NCBI RefSeq assembly: GCF_018860805.1 | Contig: NZ_JAHKQR010000018.1 | Coordinates: 1-64,000 of the forward strand | Direction: 5' to 3' | DNA: 64,000 nt | Source of the DNA: Aestuariibacter sp. A3R04 | GTDB lineage: Bacteria > Pseudomonadota > Gammaproteobacteria > Enterobacterales > Alteromonadaceae | Shown here: positions 41,832-49,609 of the stretch, in pieces | Layout of the letters: each line of letters starts with the position of its first letter | Position numbering within the stretch: the first letter of the stretch is position 1 | The notes under the pieces: model-generated | The model's database searches: none | What the model was told of the DNA's origin: nothing | Seen by the model: only the letters and a program-made list of their open reading frames with translations | Position numbers and translations under genes: made by a program

Positions 41832-42679
41832 CTGCGCTGCATTTTAAACCGCGAGACCACGTCGTTCGTCTTCTCGAGTAATTTCCTGCCCGGGCGAGAT
41901 GCCTGGGTCAAGGCGATAAACAACATGTCGATAATCAATTCTTGTGCCGTTCTGGCCAATATGGAAGACAACCTCAAAGATGCTTCTTCGGCCACAGAGT
42001 AAAGTTGCACCTGGGCCAGGTCGGCAATCATGTTGTGGCCGTATTTAGTAATGGAAATCACAGTCGCGTGATTATGTCTTGCCTCTGTAACTACATTAGC
42101 CACTTCACTGGTGGTACCAGACTCACTTATTGCCACCACAACATCACTTTCAGAAAATGTTGCAGCCAGTGCCAACTGTATGTGACCATCAGCTTCAGAG
42201 ACCGCGTTAATGCCTAATTTTTGTAATTTGTAGGCGAAGTCTTTACATACTAATGCCGAACCACCCACACCGCAGATCATAACCCGCTTGGCGTTTTTAA
42301 TCAGTTCCACGGCACGTTCGAACGCCACCATCTCATTGAGGTTTCGGGTTTCGTTCAAGACGCTGATTTTGCTCGCCACCAGCTTATCAGCCATTTGCTC
42401 AAAGCCATCAGTTAAGGTAATTTTACCGTGAATCTGCGTATTCGGTGCTTCTTTATTGAGCGAATCAATCACCGCCAATTTAAACGCCGGGTAACCTTTG
42501 TAACCCAACTTCTGAGCAAACTTAACCACACTCGACTGGCTCACACCTACTACGTTAGCCAACTCCTGTGATGACAAATCACGAACAGCGTTTGGCGAAT
42601 CAAGAGTGAAGGTCGCTAACTTCGACTCGCTCGCTGAGAGTGAGTGCTTAATTGCTTTTATTTTTGTAAATGCAGACAT
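41828..42679 (-). CDS. RpiR-family regulator (MurR-like)
   Basis: A 283-residue regulator. The N-terminal HTH (SQELANVVGVSQSSVVKFAQKLGYKGYPAFK at residues 35-65) and the C-terminal SIS domain (RVMICGVGGSALVCKDFAYKL, VAISESGTTSEV) are typical. SIS domains of MurR bind MurNAc-6-P. Its position next to murQ-namZ suggests it controls the locus. It is divergent from the M14 gene, with palindromic AT-rich sites between. Confidence 0.88.
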   Translation of the reverse strand: MSAFTKIKAIKHSLSASESKLATFTLDSPNAVRDLSSQELANVVGVSQSSVVKFAQKLGYKGYPAFKLAVIDSLNKEAPNTQIHGKITLTDGFEQMADKLVASKISVLNETRNLNEMVAFERAVELIKNAKRVMICGVGGSALVCKDFAYKLQKLGINAVSEADGHIQLALAATFSESDVVVAISESGTTSEVANVVTEARHNHATVISITKYGHNMIADLAQVQLYSVAEEASLRLSSILARTAQELIIDMLFIALTQASRPGRKLLEKTNDVVSRFKMQRS

Positions 42680-42751
42680 GATCGTTCACTTATTAAACTA
42701 ATGGCAAATCGAGACAGTATTAACAGCGAATATAACGCTGTTTATCTCACA

Positions 42752-42764
42752 GAATTAATTATTC
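42752..42764 (+). promoter_or_regulatory. Candidate operator between the regulator and peptidase genes
   Basis: GAATTAATTATTC is a near-perfect 13-bp palindrome, 73 bases upstream of the regulator start. It shares GAAT...ATTC with the other sites of the locus. Confidence 0.35.
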
Positions 42765-42810
42765 AAATATAAACCAGTTGAAGAGAATATCAAAATACCA
42801 TTACATTACT

Positions 42811-42825
42811 AGGTAAATTATTCTG
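42811..42825 (+). promoter_or_regulatory. Second candidate operator before the peptidase gene
   Basis: AGGTAAATTATTCTG, about 40 bases before the M14 start, contains the GAATAATTTACC element on the minus strand. Confidence 0.3.
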
Positions 42826-42863
42826 TATAAAAAATAAGTACACTAACCTGCTAAGGACGCTGT

Positions 42864-44204
42864 ATGACTGCTCACCCTCATTTGCCTTCGGCCGACATCG
42901 ACGAAAAGTTTGAAAGTTTGCACTGGCAAGAACTGAATAAGGCTCATCTCACAGCGTCTGACATTGCGCCAGTGATGGAGCGCATTCGCTCTCACGTCTC
43001 AATAATCTCCACTCAGGTAGGTACATCTTATGAAGGCAGAAGCATTGAACGCTTTTCTTTGGGCGATGGCCCGCTGGCGCTCCTCGCTTGGACGCAAATG
43101 CACGGCGATGAAGCTACCGCCACGGCTTCCGTACTTGACTGGCTACAAATTTTACTAACATCCGCACCTGTGGGACTCCCCACTGACTGGCGATCGCGAG
43201 TTACACTGCATATCATTCCCATGCTAAACCCCGACGGAGCCGAGCGCAGAACCCGAGTAAATGGTCAGGGCATCGATATGAACAGGGATGCCAAAGCCCT
43301 GCAGTCACCTGAGGGCCGTATTCTTCACCAGCAGGTTGCCGAATTATCGCCAGATATCGCGTTTAACCTTCATGACCAAAACCCCTATTACACCACAGGA
43401 ATGTCTGCTAACCCGGCAACCATTGCTTTTCTTGCACCAGCCTACCACAAAGACAAACACGTAGATGGCCCAAGGCTACGCGCCAAGCAACTCATTGCAG
43501 CTATGAATGAAACCCTGCAGTACTATATCCCTGACTGTATTGGTCGCTACGATGACACTTATTCTTTCCGCTCGTTTGGCGACAATATTGCGGGCTCAGG
43601 AGCCAGTACCATTCTCATTGAAAGTGGCGCTGCCCACAATGATCCCAACCGACAAGTTGCCAGAAAAATGAACGTGATAGCGCTTCAAACGGCGCTGGAG
43701 AGTTTGCTGACTCAACAATTCGAACAGTACTCCTTGGCTGATTACTACCGTATTCCGGACAATCGTGAAAATGGCTTGTGTGATATTAAAATAGAACACA
43801 TTGGAATGGGTGATCGCGAAGCTTTTCAGGCGGATGTCAGCGTGACCGTCGACCGTAAAACCCAGTGCAGCCAAATTGGTGCCATCGGTGATTTGCGAAC
43901 CCTCTACGGCTTTACAACCATCAATGGAAAAGGCATGTACCTCACGCAGGGAAAAGGATTTGCAGTGAACGCAGCCATTACCCTCGATGACAATGCTTAT
44001 CTAAATTTTTTAAAAGACGGCGTGACATACTTTATCGACAATGGGCACCAATTGACTATTGAGACCCGTTACCCGGTACAAGTGGTCGGTGAAGACAAAC
44101 CCAATAGTCCTATCCTACCTGGTGACCCTGCGTTTTTTGTTATTCAGGACAGCGCCGGTCCCGTGGCTGCTGTACTGGACGGACATTGGATGTCTCTTCG
44201 TTAA
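42864..44204 (+). CDS. M14-family zinc carboxypeptidase/amidase
   Basis: A 446-residue protein without an evident signal peptide. Zinc ligands are His80 and Glu83 (TQMHGDEAT) and His170 (FNLHDQN); NPDGAERRTR and GIDMNRD supply the substrate-binding Arg, and ILIESGA the catalytic Glu. MpaA, which cuts the gamma-D-Glu-mDAP bond in murein tripeptide, is an M14-family relative, so a role in stem-peptide breakdown is plausible here. AAGGACGCTGT precedes the ATG. Confidence 0.85.
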   Translation: MTAHPHLPSADIDEKFESLHWQELNKAHLTASDIAPVMERIRSHVSIISTQVGTSYEGRSIERFSLGDGPLALLAWTQMHGDEATATASVLDWLQILLTSAPVGLPTDWRSRVTLHIIPMLNPDGAERRTRVNGQGIDMNRDAKALQSPEGRILHQQVAELSPDIAFNLHDQNPYYTTGMSANPATIAFLAPAYHKDKHVDGPRLRAKQLIAAMNETLQYYIPDCIGRYDDTYSFRSFGDNIAGSGASTILIESGAAHNDPNRQVARKMNVIALQTALESLLTQQFEQYSLADYYRIPDNRENGLCDIKIEHIGMGDREAFQADVSVTVDRKTQCSQIGAIGDLRTLYGFTTINGKGMYLTQGKGFAVNAAITLDDNAYLNFLKDGVTYFIDNGHQLTIETRYPVQVVGEDKPNSPILPGDPAFFVIQDSAGPVAAVLDGHWMSLR

Positions 44205-44210
44205 AATGGA

Positions 44211-44240
44211 AAAAGGGTTTTCCAATATGAAAACCCTTTT
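44211..44240 (+). terminator. Perfect 12-bp hairpin after the M14 gene
   Basis: AAAAGGGTTTTC (44211-44222) pairs perfectly with GAAAACCCTTTT (44229-44240) around a 6-base loop, with A and T flanks. It could terminate in both directions. It overlaps the start of a truncated reading frame. Confidence 0.65.
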
Positions 44241-44400
44241 AGCGGCTTCTCTTACTCTGTCTTTTGCACTTCAAATGCTCACAAAAATTCGTTTATTGTA
44301 CAACCACCAGACGGGTAAGAAGCACACAATAAGAAAACACACAGCAAATAGTAATGACGCACTGTGTGGTGAGGCCAGGGGCAGGAAAACCTGCTTATAG
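44227..44400 (+). pseudogene. Signal-peptide remnant of an exported protein
   Basis: ATG 44227 with AAAAAGGG upstream opens MKTLLAASLTLSFALQ, a good signal peptide. From 44271 on, the frame is antisense to the acyltransferase gene and meaningless. It may be the start of a gene whose remainder was lost by rearrangement. Confidence 0.4.
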
Positions 44401-45419
44401 AGCCAGGATTTAAACGTCATATCATCCACTGCTATCATTTGAAAAATCCGGGCGATGAGTCCGGACAGCATAAAAAAGACAATACTGTTCGCACCCGCAA
44501 TCATGAAGGGTTTAGCCCATCGACGGTGCTGCTGTATATCCAGTACGATCATCAATCCGGCCAACAGTAACATTGCCAGTCCGGCGGTGATGATTGTATA
44601 ACTGGGCGACCACAGGGCTTTGTTAACAGGCACCCAGGGCGAAATAACGATCCCCAACGCCAATAGCGCAATACCATATACCAGTAATTTTTTCACCGTT
44701 TGCCAACCGCAACCACCAGCCAGAATCCACTGCCCCGCCACGACACCAAATAAACAGCTCGCTACGGCAGGCACTGTACTCAACAAACCTTCCGGATCGA
44801 AGGGAAAAGGAGACGCAGTTCGATAATATACATGGTTTTGTCCGAAGACCGCGTTATCCAGCCACGCGGCAACACTGTTTCCGTAGGCCCACATACCCTG
44901 ATATACATTACCCTGCTCGTCACTATAAGGAACAAATGTCATCACTGTCCAATATCCCAGTAAGCAGCCTACCAGAACAAACCGCTGTCCTTTTTGGCTC
45001 AAAAAAATGAGTAACGGTGCTGTTAATAAGTAAACCAAGCCTAGCCGCTGTAATACCCCCATCACCCGCACCTTATACAGCTTGTCATGTAACCAACTGT
45101 AATTTGCATCCAGGGTATTTACGTAAAACAAAGTTAGTAGTAGGCCCAAGCCGAAAAGGATAACACTGCGTTTTGCAATAGATTGCAGTTGAGGTAATAC
45201 AGATGGCACCTCCTTGTCGTGTTTTCTCAAAGAAATTGCCACGGCAACGCCCATAATGAAAACAAAGAAAGGAAAAACCAAATCAGTAGGGGTTAATCCG
45301 TGCCACTTAGCGTGAAGCAACGGCCAGTAGACACTGCCCCAACTTCCCGGGTTATTCACCAGTACCATCAACACAATCGTTAACCCGCGCATCACATCAA
45401 TTGCAGCAATTCTATTCAT
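44271..45419 (-). CDS. NagX-like membrane protein (HGSNAT/DUF5009-type acyltransferase)
   Basis: A 382-residue membrane protein with about ten helices. RIAAIDVMRGLTIVLMVLVNNPG and GLTPTDLVFPFFVFIMGVAVAISL (residues 42-65) match the heparan-alpha-glucosaminide acetyltransferase-like NagX family, common in amino-sugar loci. A role in modifying or sensing imported amino sugars is possible, but unproven. It ends against the M14 terminator. Confidence 0.86.
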   Translation of the reverse strand: MNRIAAIDVMRGLTIVLMVLVNNPGSWGSVYWPLLHAKWHGLTPTDLVFPFFVFIMGVAVAISLRKHDKEVPSVLPQLQSIAKRSVILFGLGLLLTLFYVNTLDANYSWLHDKLYKVRVMGVLQRLGLVYLLTAPLLIFLSQKGQRFVLVGCLLGYWTVMTFVPYSDEQGNVYQGMWAYGNSVAAWLDNAVFGQNHVYYRTASPFPFDPEGLLSTVPAVASCLFGVVAGQWILAGGCGWQTVKKLLVYGIALLALGIVISPWVPVNKALWSPSYTIITAGLAMLLLAGLMIVLDIQQHRRWAKPFMIAGANSIVFFMLSGLIARIFQMIAVDDMTFKSWLYKQVFLPLASPHSASLLFAVCFLIVCFLPVWWLYNKRIFVSI

Positions 45420-45468
45420 TGTATACCCTGATTTTAGAGGGGTTTGTGAAGGTTTCCCTGATCATTAT

Positions 45469-45491
45469 GGAATATTTTATTATTTACTTCC
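45469..45491 (+). promoter_or_regulatory. Candidate operator before the amidase fusion gene
   Basis: GGAATATTTTATTATTTAC begins a 23-bp AT-rich stretch 54-76 bases before the fusion gene start. It matches the site at 38038 at 15 of 23 positions. Confidence 0.35.
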
Positions 45492-45544
45492 ATACGATTT
45501 GTGATAATTTGGTCAACATGAATTTTTCTTTTCAGATGGGTAGT

Positions 45545-47992
45545 ATGAGCAGCGTTTTCAAATTTTTTCGCACCTGCGTCATTGTTGCCGGTATCGCGGT
45601 GATAGTAGGTTGCGCAGCCGGTTACACAACCATTCCTTCAAAGAATGCAAGTGAACGGGTTAAGTTGTTGGTGATGCACTTCACTGCAATTGACTATGAA
45701 AAGAGTTTGCGCGCCTTGGTTGATGAAGGTGGTTTGAGCGCTCATTATTTAGTTGCCGATCCTTCCGATCCCAGCTACCAAGGAGATGATGATCTAGTAC
45801 TTCAACTGGTAGATGAGGGCAGACGAGCGTGGCACGCTGGTACCAGCTACTGGCAAAATCGAACTAACCTCAATGACACGTCTATCGGTATAGAGATTGT
45901 CAATGTGCCAAGTTGTGAAAGAGATAATACCGCAAGTATGTCTCGCTCAGAGCACGGTAGAAACCGCCTTTGTGTATTTCCCGATTTCAACCCCGCTCAA
46001 ATTCAGGCCGTGATTCGTCTTTCCAAAGAGATTCTCGCTCGTAATCCCGATATTCACCCTACCGCAGTGGTTGGTCACTCGGATATTGCTTACACCCGTA
46101 AAAACGATCCGGGTCCGCGCTTTCCTTGGTTTGAATTATATAAAGCCGGTATAGGAGCCTGGTACGACAACGACACACTTACCAAATACTGGAAACGGTT
46201 TAACCAGCGACTTCCCGAAACAGGCTTATTTCAAAAGGCGCTGCGCGACTATGGCTATGACGTTACTGAAACCGGAGTATTCGATGAAAACACCTACAGC
46301 GCCATTTCTGCATTCCAAATGCATTTTGTCCAGGATGGCGTCAATGGCCAATTAAACAGTGAAACCGCTGCTGCGTTGTTTGCCCTGCTGGAGAAATATT
46401 TCCCCAATAAGCTAAACGCGTTAATGGCGAGATACGAACGTGAACTTGCATTAAAAACCGAGCTTCCGCCCCCCGTTACACATGGGCAAATAGATAGCGT
46501 GTTCCCACAGGAAATCCGTTCTGACCGCAAAGAAGTGAACGATAAACTGCGCTTTGCCGCTTATAAGGGTCGAGGAGAAATCTTTTTGCGCGCAGAGCAG
46601 GACACCCACGCCACTATCACGGTGAATGGTGAAGAGCTGAATATTGCGACTCCGCTACTAGCAGGTAAAACCTATCACTATTCCCTTAAAAGAAGAACAA
46701 AAGACGGTATTAATGCGTTGTCAATAAAAACACAAAACGATACCGACAAGTTGCACGTGCGCATTCCCTGGCCAACGCTACAGGATGACACCGAAAACTG
46801 GCAGACAAGGTTTGTTAGGGTTGATGCCCTTATCAACGAAGAAATTGCTGCGGGATTCCCCGGCGCCGCTCTGCTAGTGGTAAAAGACGGCAAGATTATT
46901 AAACGCAGTGCGTATGGCTATGCGCGCAAGTACAGCGAAGACGGTACCCTGCTGGCAAACCCGCAACCGCTGACACCGGAAACCTTGTTTGATATGGCGT
47001 CTAATACCAAAATGCTGGCAACGAATTTCGCTCTTATGAAGTTGGTATCGGAGGGCAAAATACATGTGGATGACCCTCTCTATGTGTACTTACCTGAATA
47101 CCACGGTGATGGCAGAGAAGCCAGGACAGTAAGGGATTTACTCAGTCATCAAACCGGCTATGGACCGGAAGTGCGTTTCTTCCAGCCACAGAAAAGTTAC
47201 GGCAAAGGGTTCTTTTCACGCAGCAAGCCACACACAAACTATTTACTGGCCACCAAAGTGCCTTTCCGCGAAGGCAATAAATTGAAAGCGAAATACAGCG
47301 ACACAAACTTTATGCTGCTAGGATTGCTGGTTGAACGCGTAACAGGCATGTCCTTAGATCGCTACTGCGAGCAGTTGTTATACAGTCCGCTGCAACTCAA
47401 TCACACGATGTTTAATCCGTTGCAAAAAGGCGTGCTTCCAACGTCTGTTGCAGCAACAGAAATAAACGGCAATACACGCAGTGGTCATATACATTTCCCA
47501 GGTGTACGTGAGTACACACTTCAAGGGGAAGTACACGACGAAAAGGCGTGGTATAGCATGCAAGGCGTAGCGGGCCACGCCGGATTATTCTCTACTATAG
47601 ACGATGTGGGTGTGCTTTTACAGTTGCTCCTCAACCAAGGTGGATATGCCAATGTTACACTGTTCGATGAACAAACCCTGTCGCTGTTCACCGCGCCATC
47701 GTCCCTTGACCCCGGCTTTGGACTGGGTTGGCGACGAGCAGCCGATGGCCGCAATCGCTGGCACTTTGGCCCATACGCCAGCAGCCAGGCATATGGTCAC
47801 ACCGGATGGACAGGCACGGTTACGGTGATCGACCCTTTGCAGAACCTGGGTATCGTGTTGTTAACCAATGCCAGGCATACCCCCGTGAACGAAGATGATT
47901 CCGGACAGTTGCATTTTGCAGGCTCAGAGTTTGAAACGGGCAAATACGGCAGTGTTATTACCCGGGTATACGAAGCAATACTAGAGAAATAA
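45545..47992 (+). CDS. Lipoprotein fusing AmiD-type amidase, peptidoglycan-binding domain and class C beta-lactamase-like hydrolase
   Basis: An 815-residue lipoprotein (VIVGC, Cys23). Residues 36-205 are an AmiD-like N-acetylmuramoyl-L-alanine amidase: zinc ligands His45, His178 and Asp188, with Glu117 (IGIEI) and Lys186 as catalytic residues. Residues 225-290 are a PG_binding_1 domain (TETGVFDENTYSAISAFQ). Residues 420-815 form a class C beta-lactamase-like domain: SNTK (Ser486-Lys489), YSD (584-586) and HTG (752-754). The last part resembles YfeW/PBP4B of E. coli, encoded with murQ-murP. The protein should anchor in the outer membrane and strip peptides from sugar. Start 45545 is inferred from the lipoprotein signal; the frame extends upstream to 45401. 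Confidence 0.9.
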   Translation: MSSVFKFFRTCVIVAGIAVIVGCAAGYTTIPSKNASERVKLLVMHFTAIDYEKSLRALVDEGGLSAHYLVADPSDPSYQGDDDLVLQLVDEGRRAWHAGTSYWQNRTNLNDTSIGIEIVNVPSCERDNTASMSRSEHGRNRLCVFPDFNPAQIQAVIRLSKEILARNPDIHPTAVVGHSDIAYTRKNDPGPRFPWFELYKAGIGAWYDNDTLTKYWKRFNQRLPETGLFQKALRDYGYDVTETGVFDENTYSAISAFQMHFVQDGVNGQLNSETAAALFALLEKYFPNKLNALMARYERELALKTELPPPVTHGQIDSVFPQEIRSDRKEVNDKLRFAAYKGRGEIFLRAEQDTHATITVNGEELNIATPLLAGKTYHYSLKRRTKDGINALSIKTQNDTDKLHVRIPWPTLQDDTENWQTRFVRVDALINEEIAAGFPGAALLVVKDGKIIKRSAYGYARKYSEDGTLLANPQPLTPETLFDMASNTKMLATNFALMKLVSEGKIHVDDPLYVYLPEYHGDGREARTVRDLLSHQTGYGPEVRFFQPQKSYGKGFFSRSKPHTNYLLATKVPFREGNKLKAKYSDTNFMLLGLLVERVTGMSLDRYCEQLLYSPLQLNHTMFNPLQKGVLPTSVAATEINGNTRSGHIHFPGVREYTLQGEVHDEKAWYSMQGVAGHAGLFSTIDDVGVLLQLLLNQGGYANVTLFDEQTLSLFTAPSSLDPGFGLGWRRAADGRNRWHFGPYASSQAYGHTGWTGTVTVIDPLQNLGIVLLTNARHTPVNEDDSGQLHFAGSEFETGKYGSVITRVYEAILEK

Positions 47993-48228
47993 GCCCGCCG
48001 TCACACAACGATGGCAAAGATTAGGGGAATTATCGCAAAGTAGAAACATTTATTCCTTTAACCCGCTATTTTCGGTTAAGGTAATATCAAAATGGCCACT
48101 TAGTACCGCTATCGGTGTCATTAGTGGCTCATTTTACGTTCAAAATATAATAAAAAACTGCCGCATTGCTGCGTGTTCTCCAAACAACACAATGTCAGTA
48201 AAGACAACAAAAGCAGGAAACAGTGTTC

Positions 48229-49605
48229 ATGGAATGGGTCTCCATTATTCCCCCATTAGTCGCCATTTTTGTGGTGTTCTGGAAAAAAGAAGTCATTATG
48301 GCTTTGTTGCTGGCCGTATTGTCAGCCGAAGCCCTAATCTTGTTAAACAGCATTTCCGACAGTGTATTGCTGGCACCAATCAATGCTATTGAGCGCACCA
48401 TTAGTGTTGCTTCCAGCCCGGGCAATACCCGTATATTGATATTCTCTGTACTGGTAGGAGCTTTGCTAGCTTATATCCGAGACTCTGGTGGTGTAACCGC
48501 TACCGTAAACTGGTTAGTAGGCAAGGGCGTAGCCAAAAATAAAAAACAGGTGGGAAGTCTCACCATGCTCACGGGTATTGCCGTTTTTATTGAATCTAAC
48601 CTAAGCGTGCTCACTGCGGGTATTTTTGCCCGTGGATTGTTCGATAAATTCAAAATGAGTCGGGCAAGGCTGGCCTATCTCATAGACAGCACCAGCGCCC
48701 CAGTGTGCATTCTTATTTTGTTAAATGGCTGGGGCGCTTTTGTTTTAAGCCTTCTCGATGGCTATGCTCTACCCGCTTCATCCGCGAGTATATTGTGGGG
48801 GTCGGTACCCTTGAATTTTTATGCCCTTATTACACTGGCGATAGTCGTTTATACTATCGCTGCGGACAAAGTACACGGCCCGATGGCAAAAGAAGAAGAA
48901 GCCATGAGCCAGGTAGACACTCAACTATCCTCCGAGCCCCCCACAAAAGCCCGCTTTATGATTGTGCCTTTGCTGGTCATGGTTGTCAGTATGGTAGGGT
49001 TTATGTTGTGGACAGGCAACGGCGTATTAGCCGACGGCAGCGGCAGTAAATCCGTGCTCTACGCTACTATTCTGGCCACAGCTACGGCGTATTTCCTGTT
49101 GATTGGTCACAAGCGTTTTACCCACCACAAAGCCGTGGAAATCGGTTTCAAAGGCATGGGGGAACTCTTGCCTCTCGTTACCATAGTATTGATGTCACTG
49201 ACCTTAGGTGCCAGTCTGAAGGTCTTGGGAACCGGAGAATTCGTAGCCGGATTAGTTGGTGAGTACTTACCATTATTTCTTATTGTTCCCATGCTTTTCG
49301 TCGCTGGCGCCGTGATGTCATTTACCACGGGAACCAGTTGGGGAACCTTCGCCATTTTAATTCCCATTGGCGTTCCCCTCATTCAGTCTTTGGGACTGCC
49401 TCCCTCCTTGGTAGTGGCAGCCATTTTAGGGGGCGGAGTGTTCGGCGATCACTGCTCTCCCATTTCCGATACCTCTGCCGTATCATCCATCGCGGCTGGA
49501 TGTGATTTACTTACTCATATTCGCACTCAGCTGCCCTACGCACTCACCGCTGGTGGTTTGACGCTCATTGCTTATGTCATTGCCAGTATCATTATGATTG
49601 GATAA
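48229..49605 (+). CDS. NhaC-family Na+/H+ antiporter or related transporter
   Basis: A 458-residue membrane protein with about 11-12 helices. GVAVFIESNLSVLTAG-like residues 123-137, FTTGTSWGTFAILIPIGVPL and GGGVFGDHCSPISDTSAVSS are NhaC-family signatures. In this operon it may instead export or import an amino acid or peptide in exchange for Na+. ATG 48229 follows AGGAAAC; GTG 48223 is an alternative. Five bases separate it from the next gene. Confidence 0.84.
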   Translation: MEWVSIIPPLVAIFVVFWKKEVIMALLLAVLSAEALILLNSISDSVLLAPINAIERTISVASSPGNTRILIFSVLVGALLAYIRDSGGVTATVNWLVGKGVAKNKKQVGSLTMLTGIAVFIESNLSVLTAGIFARGLFDKFKMSRARLAYLIDSTSAPVCILILLNGWGAFVLSLLDGYALPASSASILWGSVPLNFYALITLAIVVYTIAADKVHGPMAKEEEAMSQVDTQLSSEPPTKARFMIVPLLVMVVSMVGFMLWTGNGVLADGSGSKSVLYATILATATAYFLLIGHKRFTHHKAVEIGFKGMGELLPLVTIVLMSLTLGASLKVLGTGEFVAGLVGEYLPLFLIVPMLFVAGAVMSFTTGTSWGTFAILIPIGVPLIQSLGLPPSLVVAAILGGGVFGDHCSPISDTSAVSSIAAGCDLLTHIRTQLPYALTAGGLTLIAYVIASIIMIG

Positions 49606-49609
49606 CACT

